DNA of 64,000 bases from NCBI GenBank assembly GCA_037045185.1, contig JBAOHQ010000002.1, positions 62,001-126,000 of the forward strand, given 5' to 3'. Below are positions 53,046-61,026 of the stretch, one piece after another. Within the stretch, counting starts at the first letter, position 1. Each line of letters opens with the position of its first letter. The DNA comes from JAKOUY01 sp037045185. GTDB lineage: Bacteria; Actinomycetota; Acidimicrobiia; Acidimicrobiales; Ilumatobacteraceae. Below the pieces are notes generated by a model. It saw nothing but the letters and a program-made list of their open reading frames with translations, made no database searches and had not been told where the DNA came from. The position numbers and the translations under genes were made by a program.

Positions 53046-54308
53046 CTACCTGAGCTCGTCGACACGCGCTGTTGCCCAACTGGAGATCTGGTCGCGGATG
53101 GCGTCGGAGATGCGCTGTTCGTCGACGGTGAGATGAGATTCGCTCGCGGCATCCCTAAGGGCGTCGGGCAGGCGCTCGGCTAGGGCCGTGATGCGTGCGT
53201 GTGCCTCGTCGGATCCGAGGCCGAGTGAGCGGGCCATTCGTTCCCAGTGTCGGCGTTGGATGAAGGCAGGGCGGTACTCGCCGCCGATCTTCTGTGCCAT
53301 CCGCGCCTTGCGGGGGTGGTCGAGATGCGGAAGCGCGGACGCGATGTCGTAGAGCGGAGCCAGGCGCACCTGATGGCCACTCAGCAACAGCGAGTAGTTC
53401 TTGGCGTGACCGTCTGTGGCCAGCACGAGCCAGTTGTAGACGAGGGCGTCGAAGAACCGGGCCACATCGCGGTCTCCGGCGACCACTCGTATGAGTCGGC
53501 CGAGCTGTTCGGCGCCTGGTCCCCCGTCGACTTCATACTTCCGGTCGGGGTGGACGCTCAGTGCCTGGCACAGGTCTTCCTGATGGACCCGCACGACGGC
53601 ACCAGAGTCGTCGACGATCCGGTCATAGCGTTCGACCACGAGTGCCCGCTCTCCTCCGAAGGTACGGATCGACGTCGTCGCAGCGATCAAGCCTGCGCGT
53701 CGAGCGGCAGCGAGGCAGAGATGTTCGTTGATGTCGAAGTCATCGAGCCCGCCGATCGCCGGTTTGACGATGTGAGTGGTGGGCGTTGCGCCGGAAGGAA
53801 TTCCCCATCTGTCAGCTGCCTGGTCGTAGAGGAGAGCGATCTTCGCTTGGGCACCGGCGAGGCTCCATCGGCCCTCTGGGTGCGGGCGCCACGTCGTTGT
53901 GTCGCGTCGCAGGTCACGGAGAAACTGAGCTACGTCATCGTCGCTCAGCCACTCGACGTCGCCCGGCAGCGACTCCTCGGGTGTTGTGTCCGGTACAACG
54001 TACTGAGCTGCCCCGGCGACATCGCCGCCGATACCCCGCAGGAGTCCGGCGACATCTGTCGGGGAGCAGCCGAACTCACGAGCCCACCGTTCGAGTACGC
54101 GATCGTTGTCCGGCAACAGACCCCAGAGGTATGGGTGAATGGTTGCGTGCAGGTAGGGCGAGACGCGCAACGGCATCGACACCGACAGTGGCGTTGATGC
54201 CGGTCCGGCGGCGTAGTCGTGGTCATAGGTGAACCGCAGGCTGCGCCTGTCGGCGGCGTCAAGCGTGCCGACGAGTTGTCCACTCATGTGTACGGCCAGG
54301 TTGGTCAC
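53046..54308 (-). CDS. hipA: HipA-family serine/threonine kinase toxin
   Basis: The 420-residue protein has couple_hipA and HipA_C domains. The N-terminal part is SGQLVGTLDAADRRSLRFTY and the activation-type loop LAGAQAKIALLYD, with NEHLCLAAARRAGL next. The kinase catalytic segment LATDGHAKNYSLLLS and the metal-binding PLYDIAS carry the key Asp, Asn and Asp. HipA kinases phosphorylate aminoacyl-tRNA synthetases and induce dormancy. It starts at GTG 54308, overlapping the hipB stop (GTGA). Confidence 0.92.
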   Translation of the reverse strand: MTNLAVHMSGQLVGTLDAADRRSLRFTYDHDYAAGPASTPLSVSMPLRVSPYLHATIHPYLWGLLPDNDRVLERWAREFGCSPTDVAGLLRGIGGDVAGAAQYVVPDTTPEESLPGDVEWLSDDDVAQFLRDLRRDTTTWRPHPEGRWSLAGAQAKIALLYDQAADRWGIPSGATPTTHIVKPAIGGLDDFDINEHLCLAAARRAGLIAATTSIRTFGGERALVVERYDRIVDDSGAVVRVHQEDLCQALSVHPDRKYEVDGGPGAEQLGRLIRVVAGDRDVARFFDALVYNWLVLATDGHAKNYSLLLSGHQVRLAPLYDIASALPHLDHPRKARMAQKIGGEYRPAFIQRRHWERMARSLGLGSDEAHARITALAERLPDALRDAASESHLTVDEQRISDAIRDQISSWATARVDELR

Positions 54309-54565
54309 GACTCGTCACCGAGCAGTCGGTCGAGATCGATCCCGGTGTCCCGGGTCGGTGCCTCGACGAGGTTGGCGACCATTCCGAGTATCGCGACGGC
54401 CCGGAGCGCTGTACCGAGCTCTGCAGACGCCTTGCCGTGCTCCAACGAGATGACCCATTGCCGACTCACATCGATGCGGTCCGCAAGCTCGGCTTGCGTC
54501 CAGCCCTTCCGGAGTCGCGCATCACGGACTGCGGCACCGAGGTCACGTGCGGTTCGAACGATCAT
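54305..54565 (-). CDS. hipB: HipB-like antitoxin/repressor
   Basis: This 86-residue XRE HTH protein (DLGAAVRDARLRKGWTQAEL, ADRIDVSRQWVISLEHGKAS) has a C-terminal extension ending DRLLGDES that can insert into HipA. I chose ATG 54565, because the promoter and operators end right there, which implies a leaderless mRNA. It neutralises HipA and represses its own operon through the three palindromes upstream. Confidence 0.9.
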   Translation of the reverse strand: MIVRTARDLGAAVRDARLRKGWTQAELADRIDVSRQWVISLEHGKASAELGTALRAVAILGMVANLVEAPTRDTGIDLDRLLGDES

Positions 54566-54640
54566 GATGTCAGCGTACGCAGACATCATGCCAATGTCAA
54601 CGATCGACGACATCTCACATGTGTCAGCGAACGCTGACAC
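54564..54640 (-). promoter_or_regulatory. hipBA promoter with three operators at 27-bp spacing
   Basis: Three palindromes with TGTC...GACA half-sites lie at 54564-54589 (26 bp, two mismatches), 54594-54613 (20 bp) and 54621-54640 (GTGTCAGCGAACGCTGACAC, perfect). Their centres are exactly 27 bases apart. On the minus strand a -35 box TTGACA (54595-54600) and a -10-like TACGCT (54572-54577) with a 17-base spacer sit inside operators 2 and 1. Bound repressor would cover the whole promoter and the start codon. Confidence 0.85.
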
Positions 54641-54875
54641 CATGAGATGGGTTAGCCGTCGCGATCGGGCCCAGCATTCGTTCGAGTTCATGGCGGAGTA
54701 CGACGATGCGGCGGCCGAAGCGGCGCGACGGGATCTCGCCCCGCCGCACGCACTCGTACGCGGTGGAGCGGGAGATGCCGACGATCTCGGCGACCTCGGC
54801 GACGGTGAACGTCCGCCGATCGTCGAAGGCGGGGAGGCTTCTGGAATTCTTGCGGGGGATCGTGGCGGTGCGCAT
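54624..54875 (-). CDS. Excisionase-like HTH protein
   Basis: The 83-residue protein has a MerR/AlpA-type HTH_17 domain: RTFTVAEVAEIVGISRSTAY, ECVRRGEIPSRRFGRRIVVL. Such proteins act as excisionases or island regulators next to tyrosine integrases. Its last codons overlap operator 3 of hipBA, so expression of the two is physically linked. CAGGGAGT-type motifs lie just upstream. Confidence 0.8.
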   Translation of the reverse strand: MRTATIPRKNSRSLPAFDDRRTFTVAEVAEIVGISRSTAYECVRRGEIPSRRFGRRIVVLRHELERMLGPIATANPSHGVSVR

Positions 54876-54896
54876 CCTCGAACAATGCGATCGGGG

Positions 54897-54961
54897 ACTC
54901 CCTGGAGCACTCCCTGACCGGGGTGTCTAGCGCTCCCAGCAGGGCGTCGGGGAACTCCCTC
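54897..54961. repeat. Iterated ACTCCCTG motifs upstream of the excisionase gene
   Basis: ACTCCCTG occurs at 54897-54904 and 54909-54916, and ACTCCCTC at 54954-54961. The same motif recurs inverted at 55205-55212 and direct at 55821-55828, each time near the start of an island gene on the minus strand. Read on that strand the motif is CAGGGAGT. It may be a shared regulator site. Confidence 0.5.
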
Positions 54962-55226
54962 ACTGGCTGTGGTCGTAGTGCTCCTCCTGTGCATCATCGT
55001 GTTCGGCATCGTCTTCATCTTCGACTTCATCTTCGACTTCATCTTCGACTTCGACTTCATCTTCGACTTCGACTTCATCTTCGACTTCATCCTGGACGTG
55101 CCCATGTTCCTGTTGGGCCTCATCGCGCGGATGCTGCGAATTGTGCTCCTGCTCGAGTTGGGTAGCTCGCCGGGCGGAGAGAACGGGGCCTTCATCGTGC
55201 AGCGCAGGGAGTCCTTCACATGTCAT
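54960..55226 (-). CDS. Small acidic repeat protein, 88 residues
   Basis: ATG 55226 starts MTCEGLPALHDEGPVLSARR, and the last 40 residues are almost only Asp, Glu and Val (DEVEVEDEVEVEDEVEDEVE). The extreme negative charge could mimic DNA or buffer a basic partner. The opposite strand would give a hydrophobic Phe/Asp/Ile repeat, and a third frame a Met/Lys/Ser repeat, so coding is not certain. Gene order favours the minus strand, since all neighbours from 55760 down to hipA are minus. Confidence 0.45.
   Translation of the reverse strand: MTCEGLPALHDEGPVLSARRATQLEQEHNSQHPRDEAQQEHGHVQDEVEDEVEVEDEVEVEDEVEDEVEDEDDAEHDDAQEEHYDHSQ
55012..55092. repeat. Tandem TTCGAC/TTCATC hexamer array
   Basis: About 80 bases are built from TTCGAC and TTCATC hexamers in changing order. 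The array codes Asp/Glu/Val repeats on the minus strand. It is a likely site for length change by slippage. Confidence 0.8.
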
Positions 55227-55285
55227 TACCCGGTCGGTGCACGGTTTCGTGTCGTTCCGTTTCGGTTGCCGCCGTGCCCGCCGTC
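55205..55285. repeat. Inverted copy of the coiled-coil gene's leader
   Basis: The forward sequence from CAGGGAGTCCTTCACA (55205-55220) through ATTACC, GGTGC and TGCCGCC resembles, in reverse orientation, the leader of the coiled-coil gene (55828 down to 55740). The first 16 bases are identical and most following blocks align with small gaps. This is an inverted duplication of a promoter/leader about 80 bases long. Confidence 0.6.
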
Positions 55286-55760
55286 AGCGGCTTCCGCGGT
55301 CCTGCTTCGCAGCGTTCCGACGCGCGGTGCGGTTCGGGCCGCCCGGCGATGGTGGCCGGCCGCCCGGCACGCATTGGAGACGTAGCGCCGCGTTCTCGGA
55401 CTTCAGGAGGACGATCTCGTCGGCCAACCTAGCGACTTCCTCGTTGTGCGCTGCATGGGCGGTGCGAAGTGCGTCCAACTCCGCCTGCAGCCGCTCGAGC
55501 CTCCGCCGGGTTGTCTGTGTGCGTCGTTGCTCAGCAGCGAGTGCCGCTTCGAGTTCCTTCCCGCCTGCGTCGGCGGCCGCAAGTTCTACTTGGAGCTGGC
55601 TGATGTGATCAACCGCCCGGGCCAGCTCGTCGCCGTCCACAAGCGCGGCGTCGAGGGTGGCTGGCTCCTGATCGCCGCGCTGGCGAGCGCGGAAGGCTCG
55701 CACCCGGTCCGCGTCCGATCGCCACTTCCTCGGTCGTCCGCCCTTCGCCGGCACGGTCAT
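55284..55760 (-). CDS. Coiled-coil protein with basic N-terminus
   Basis: The protein has 158 residues. A basic start (KGGRPRKWRSDADRVRAFRA) resembles a DNA-binding motif seen in small actinobacterial plasmid and island proteins. A heptad-rich coiled coil follows at about 50-125 (HISQLQVELAAADAGGKELE, RRRLERLQAELDALRTAH). It recalls KfrA-type proteins, though shorter. ATG 55760 is the first start after the duplicated leader. Confidence 0.65.
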   Translation of the reverse strand: MTVPAKGGRPRKWRSDADRVRAFRARQRGDQEPATLDAALVDGDELARAVDHISQLQVELAAADAGGKELEAALAAEQRRTQTTRRRLERLQAELDALRTAHAAHNEEVARLADEIVLLKSENAALRLQCVPGGRPPSPGGPNRTARRNAAKQDRGSR

Positions 55761-55909
55761 GGCGGCAGCGTAACGAAACGCAACGGAACTGCGCACCCTG
55801 ACGGTAATACTCTGTGAAGGACTCCCTGACGCTTCCGTGGGCGGGCGCGAGTGATTGATCGGACCGTGGTTGTGCGCAGCCAGGGGAACTAGGTCGGCGT
55901 CGCCCGGCG

Positions 55910-58588
55910 CTACGGGCGGCCCGGGACGTCAGGCGGCGGGAACCACGGGTCGTCCTCGATGGAGCCGAGGTAGATGTTGGTTGCCGGATCGAAGAACTCG
56001 CACTGTTCGTTGATGTAGATCCGCCCTCCGGCGGTCCCCTTGACGCGAGCCAGTCGCTGCGCAAGGTTTCGCGCTCGAGGCACACCACAGCTGTCCGACA
56101 GGTGGACCTGTGTCTCCCGCCGTCCCTGCTTGTGCTTGTAGTAGATGTCGTCGCGCGCCAGCGGTGAGCACGTAGGCAACACCGGCCAGAGGGCCGGGCC
56201 AATCGTCGCCGGGCTTCAGGTCCGCCGGGGCAACGGCCGACACGATCTTGCCATCGAGATTGAACTCCAAGGGCTGGTCGTAGAAGCCAGCAAAGTAGAC
56301 GGTGCCGCTCGTGCTGGGCACGATGACGTCGTGAAATTCGTTGATGTAGAACGCGCCTCCGGGCACGCCATTCGCAGCGGTCTTCACCTCGTTCACGGCA
56401 TCGACGAGCGGCCCGTGGTCGAGTCGTTGCGAGCAACTCGCGCTCGCGTGGCCCGATCTGATAGAGCAGCGTGACCTCCATGCCGGCGCTCCCGTGCTTG
56501 ATCGAGTATTTCGCGTCTTTGCTGACGTTGGACGGCGCTCGGCCGGGATACACCATCAAACTCATTGACCCTGCCTCTCGAGTGACGGCCATGACGAAGC
56601 CACCCGCAACATCTGCCAGGAACCGGCGCGTGCCGCCCTCGTTATACCACGCATGCCCGAGGGCGTTGACGTGGAACGCAATCCCGCGATCTGTTGCCTT
56701 TCGCCAGGCTTCCAGCAGTCGCTCGGCGTTCGCAGCTTGTGGCGGGGAGGCACTCGTTTCCGGTGAGCGCGAACTCCGTTCCGCTCCCAGGCACCCTTCG
56801 CTCGATGACGCCTCCTGCCTTCGAACGGGTCTTGTACGAGCCGAGTTCTCTGGTCGGAGGCCCGGGGTACGGGTCGCCAGGCGACAGACGAACCGACGTC
56901 GATGGGGCCATCGTTGACGGCCTGACTCTCCTGCAGCCCGGAATGGCTCGTCGAGTTGACCGGCGACGAACACGGTGCCCTCCCCGTCGCCACGCGTCGC
57001 GAGTACCAGGTAGTGCGATGGGGTGACACGGAACCGTCCACCGGCGCGTCCCGCGCACTGCCGCGACCATCGCCGCGACTCGTTGTGGATTCTCGATCAT
57101 GACGCCCGATCTGTTTGTCACGTTGCCCATCGTGTCGACCGAGTATTCCTGTCCGATGAAACTGCCGAGCCATGGCTGCCGGCCCTCTCGGCGCCCGGTT
57201 ACCGAGGCGCTCCCACTCGGCGTCCTCGGTCGGTCTGGGTGTCGCCGGTGGTCCGTCGACACGCTCCGGTTGGAGATCCGGATCGGTCGACCACCTCCAG
57301 TAGTGATTGGCCGATTCGCCCGTGATGTCACCCCAGTCCTCTTTCGCATAGATCAGCTCGTCCACCGTGTCGGAGACGTACACCAGATGCATCTCCGCCA
57401 CCTTGGGACGAGCGGATTCGTCGAACTGTCGACGGAGGACGCGGCCGAGCGACTGAACGCGTTGGCGAATGCTTGCGCTTGCCGCGACCGACACGCCGAC
57501 GTCGGCGTCCGGGACATCGATCCCTTCGACCAACGACTTCACAGATACGAGGATGGGGCTCCGGCCGCTGCGGAAGTCGAGAAGGGCTCGCTCTCGTGTG
57601 GAGTCGTTCAACCGCGAGTGCTCCAGACGGACCTGGTTCTCTCCGAGCTGTTCCCGGAGGGCAAGCGCCAGTGCCTGGGCTTCGTCGACGCGTTCGTGGA
57701 ACAGCAGCACTTTGCGATCGCCCGAGCGCATCGCGTCGGTGACGATGCGGACGGCGACGCGCTCTCGTTCCTTTGCTCGGTAGAGGATGTCCTTGCGATT
57801 CGACGTGAGGGCGACGTAGGCGCGAGCCGCAAGTCCGACCTCGTCGTTCCTGCCTTGTAGGTGATGCGCTCGAGAACTGTCGCCGCCGAGCTTCTCGCAG
57901 CTGGTCGGCCGCATCGTCAACCCGGCGGCTTATCCGCTCGTAATCGGTCTCCTCAGCCGTGAGCAGAGACACGCCATGGTGGTGCACCTCGTAGTCGGGC
58001 AGCCAGCCGACGCTTCGAGCCTCGCGCAACCCAAATCGATAAACGATCGGCCCGAGGCCGCGGCCAACCACCTGCTCGTCGAACTGCAGCGCTTCGCCGT
58101 CTTCATCGAGCTCCTCCCGATCTGGGGTTGCAGAGAGGCCGAGTCGGAACTGGGCGCGAGTGTCGAAGACCTTCGAGAAGGTCGGTGCACCGGCGCGGTG
58201 GCATTCGTCGACGATCAACATCAGCGGCTGTTCAACGGCGGACTGCTGAGGTAACTGCTTCGCCGCAGTGTTGAGCACTGCGACGAGCACGTCGTGGTCG
58301 CTGAGTGCATCCTGCCCACCAGCACCCATCAGCCCGATGCGATCGCGGGGGATGTCCGTGTACCGGGTGACGACATCGACCCACTGGCGGGTGAGCGCTT
58401 CGGACGGAACGACGACCGCCACCTTCAGATCAGGTGCTCGAGCGGCCGCTGCTGCAGCACAGGCGAGTGCGATCAGGGACTTGCCGCCGCCCGTGAAGAT
58501 CTCGAGGGTTCCCCGGCCCGTCTGGTTCCAGGCTCGCACGGCGTCCTGTTGCCAGGGGGTCAAGCTGAAGCCCGCGGGTCGTGATCAC
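55910..58588 (-). CDS. DECH-box SF2 helicase with C-terminal repeat domain (several frameshifts)
   Basis: The helicase part reads PWQQDAVRAWNQTGRGTLEI, Walker A FTGGGKSLIALA, DECH box LIVDECHRAG, LGLSATPDREELDEDG, then after a shift near 57897 EVGLAARAYVAL, KVLLFHERVDEAQ, VKSLVEGIDVPDADVG and QSLGRVLRR. The last 450 codons, spread over changing frames, carry FIGQEYSVDTMGNVTNRSGV and two similar units GGAFYINEFHDV and GGRIYINEQCEF. One polypeptide of about 890 residues from GTG 58588 to TAG 55910 fits best. The GTG overlaps the XRE stop. It is probably a nucleic-acid translocase in a defence-like locus. Confidence 0.7.
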
Positions 58589-59113
58589 GAGCGCTCGCCC
58601 TGCCGCAGAGCATTGGCGAGTGTTCGTTGAAGCTCGACCGCCACAAGGCCGGGGAGTTCGTCTCGCTTGAAGGCTTCCAGCTCCTCGCGTACGAGCCGCG
58701 CCACGAACTCAGCGAGGTTCGATGCGTCGTGTTGGGCATCGGCGGTGGCGCGAACCGCCTCGAGGAGATAGGCCAACTGAGCCCCGGCCCCCGGGCCGGC
58801 GGACGATGAGCCAACTCGGCCCGGCTTCGTTTCACCAGCGGCCGAGCGTGGCGCCGATACCTGGCCATCTTCTCCTGCGTAGTGCTCACTGAGCGCCAGG
58901 AGCTCGGTCGGCGAGAGCTCGAGCGCCTCTGCGAGCTGACGCAGCGCCCGTGCCGATGGTTCCTTGGTGCCCTTCTCGAGTCTCGCTGACGTATGGATAG
59001 CTGAGGCTCGAGCGCTCCGCGAGAGCCTTGCGCTTGAGGCCCAATTCCGTGCGCCGGACCGCGATTGCCCTGCCCAGTCCCAAAGGTGCTGTTTGTACGT
59101 CCGTGGGTTCCAT
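58585..59113 (-). CDS. XRE-family regulator of the helicase locus (one frameshift)
   Basis: This protein of about 175 residues has an N-terminal HTH (LGRAIAVRRTELGLKRKALA, ERSSLSYPYVSELEKGTKEP after removing one inserted base near 58985). Helices SARALRQLAEALELSPTELL follow, then a linker and a helical tail (LVREELEAFKRDELPGLVAV). The surplus of one base agrees with a single insertion. Its stop overlaps the likely helicase start (GTGA). A palindrome lies 29 bases upstream of its start, in the divergent promoter, so it probably represses both arms. Confidence 0.75.
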
Positions 59114-59132
59114 GAGAAATTTCTGCTCAGAC

Positions 59133-59160
59133 TTGACAGATTACGCTGTCAGCGTATATC
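59133..59160 (+). promoter_or_regulatory. Divergent promoter with palindromic operator
   Basis: TTGACA (59133-59138) and TATATC (59155-59160), 16 bases apart, form a plus-strand promoter. The 15-base palindrome TACGCTG-T-CAGCGTA (59142-59156) fills the spacer, so the XRE protein is a natural candidate to bind here. On the minus strand TAATCT could serve as a -10 box for the XRE gene. Confidence 0.7.
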
Positions 59161-59277
59161 GTCTCGGACGTGAAGAACATCGAGGCCCAACATCTGCACA
59201 CGGCAGAGTATACATCGTCCACAGCAGAACGTCCAGCCCCAGCGGGACGAGGCGGTCGTTCCCCGAGCGGATGCGGC

Positions 59278-59752
59278 ATGAACGTCGCGCTGCACCTCGT
59301 CGACATCGACAACCTGCTCGGCGACCCGCGAACAGTCGACCGCTGCTGCGATCCAGCGAGTGTTCGAGCACTACCGCAACGTGTCCGGGTACCAGCCTGG
59401 GGACCACGTCGTGGTGGCGACCGGCTGTAACGGCGTCCATGTGCTCGAAATCGAGCTCGCCTGGCCCGGTGTCTGCCACCGTCGCAAGCGAGGTGCAGAC
59501 GGCGGCGACCTGGCGCTGTGCGCCGAAGCGGAATGGGCCGCCGAGCATGGCGCCTACAACCGTGTCGTGATTGCGTCCGGTGACCGCGTGTTCATGCTGC
59601 CGTTCCAGACCTTGCTCGCCGCCGGCTTCGCCGTGGAGATCGTTGCCAACCATCGGCGCCTCGCACCGGCCCTCGCAGCGCTGGCCCACGGGCGCATCCG
59701 CTACTTCGGACACCCCAAGGCGTCCGAGACGACCATCACGGCCGCTGCCTGA
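59278..59752 (+). CDS. NYN/PIN-like nuclease domain protein (one frameshift)
   Basis: The start MNVALHLVDIDNLLGDPRTV has the LVDIDN strand with acidic residues typical of NYN (PIN-like) nucleases. After one inserted base near 59345 the frame continues AAAIQRVFEHYRNVSGYQPG, with CAEAEWAAEHGAYNRVVIAS then GDRVFMLP, where the later acidic residue stands. The restored length is about 157 residues. A GTG at 59170 in the same frame could extend it. It is the first gene of the plus arm of the helicase locus. Confidence 0.65.
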
Positions 59753-59799
59753 GCGCCCATCTGACACCCCTCGACCGACCCACAGACCGGAGATCCCAC

Positions 59800-61026
59800 A
59801 TGACTGAGCTGGACATGAACACACAACCCAACCCGATGCACATCCACCTCCACGAAGACGGCGAAGGAGGGTGCATTGAGCGGATCGACTTCCGCGACCG
59901 CACGCTGCACCGCCTGCTGGTAGCCGTCGAGCCGGAACAGCGTCCTCTCGTCATCGCAGACGTACTCTCCCAAGGCGCCGAGCTGTTGGCGCGAGCCGGT
60001 CGCCACGGCGATCTCGAGCAGTTCGCCCACGCTGTCGAACGTCTGGACGGCGAATCGACCCGGATCGTGAACGCTGCAACCCAGCGCTTCGAGCACATCG
60101 TCGAGCGAGCGCTCGAGGGCATGGCTGCCACGCTCCAGGGGGAGGAGAGTCCGTTGGCCCCCGTGCTGAAGCGCTTCGATCCGGCCGAACAGGGAAACGT
60201 GATCGACTTCTTCCGCGACACGATCAGCGTGACGGCCGCCCGGGCGACCAAGGCCGCTGTGAAAGAACTGTCGGAGGCGACGGCAGAGACGATGGAGAAG
60301 CTCGCCCGGTCCGTCGCGACGCTCGACAAGGTGGCGGCGGCCGAACAGGCGCGCCTCCTGGAGGCTGCTCGTGGAACGGCCAAGGGGCTCGAACACGAGG
60401 ATGTGATCGAGTCGTTGCTGGGTGAACTCGTGGCAGTGGGTGGCGACGGGCTCGACGACGTGTCGACCGCGATCGGTTTGATGGGTTCGAAGAAGGGCGA
60501 CAAGGTCATCACTCCCCGGGGAGGACGGTCGATCGTCACGGAGGAGAAGTGCACCAAGCGGCTGAGCGAGTCGGCGGCGCGCGCCCTTCTCGACGAGTCG
60601 ATGCAGAATCGCGGCGCGGAGTTGGCGATGCTGATCGTCGAGGACGAGTCCAAGGTGCCCGGCAACCAGCCGTTCCACTTCATCGATGACGACAAGGTCG
60701 TCGTGGTCGCCGATCGGGCAACCCTGCGACTCGTGTACGCATTCTTCCGGGTGAAGGCGATCGAACTCGCGGCGGCCGTCTACCGTGCGGACGACGATGT
60801 GGTCGCCGAAGCGGCCGGTGCGATTCATCGATTCGTGGTCGACATCAAGGACAGCCTCGACCGCTTCAAGCTGTTGCGGACCGAGCACACGAAGGCCGCA
60901 AAGGCGATTGGGCAGGCGCAGGGCTACGTCGACCAGATGGCCGACAGCATCGCCGACGGCGTGGCCGGCATCATGGCAGCGGTCGACGGTTTGGTCGACA
61001 CCGGTGTTGACCGGGCGGCCGCGTGA
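59800..61026 (+). CDS. DUF2130-like protein with coiled coil and nuclease-like core
   Basis: The protein has 408 residues. Long helices and coiled coil (about 95-200: FEHIVERALEGMAATLQGEE, VKELSEATAETMEKLARSVA) precede a core with LEHEDVIESLLGELVAVGGD, GDKVITPRGGRSIVTEEKC and MQNRGAELAMLIVEDESKVP. These recall DUF2130, where a D...E-x-K pattern suggests a restriction-endonuclease fold; here D and EEK are present. More helices close the protein. GGAG sits about eight bases before the ATG. The next gene starts at an overlapping GTG. Confidence 0.6.
   Translation: MTELDMNTQPNPMHIHLHEDGEGGCIERIDFRDRTLHRLLVAVEPEQRPLVIADVLSQGAELLARAGRHGDLEQFAHAVERLDGESTRIVNAATQRFEHIVERALEGMAATLQGEESPLAPVLKRFDPAEQGNVIDFFRDTISVTAARATKAAVKELSEATAETMEKLARSVATLDKVAAAEQARLLEAARGTAKGLEHEDVIESLLGELVAVGGDGLDDVSTAIGLMGSKKGDKVITPRGGRSIVTEEKCTKRLSESAARALLDESMQNRGAELAMLIVEDESKVPGNQPFHFIDDDKVVVVADRATLRLVYAFFRVKAIELAAAVYRADDDVVAEAAGAIHRFVVDIKDSLDRFKLLRTEHTKAAKAIGQAQGYVDQMADSIADGVAGIMAAVDGLVDTGVDRAAA

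Noticed and set aside
55220..55432. Small plus-strand open frame starting in the inverted leader copy
   Set aside because: It runs antisense to the coiled-coil gene and has low-complexity Arg/Ser/Pro composition; only the duplicated leader made it look like a gene.
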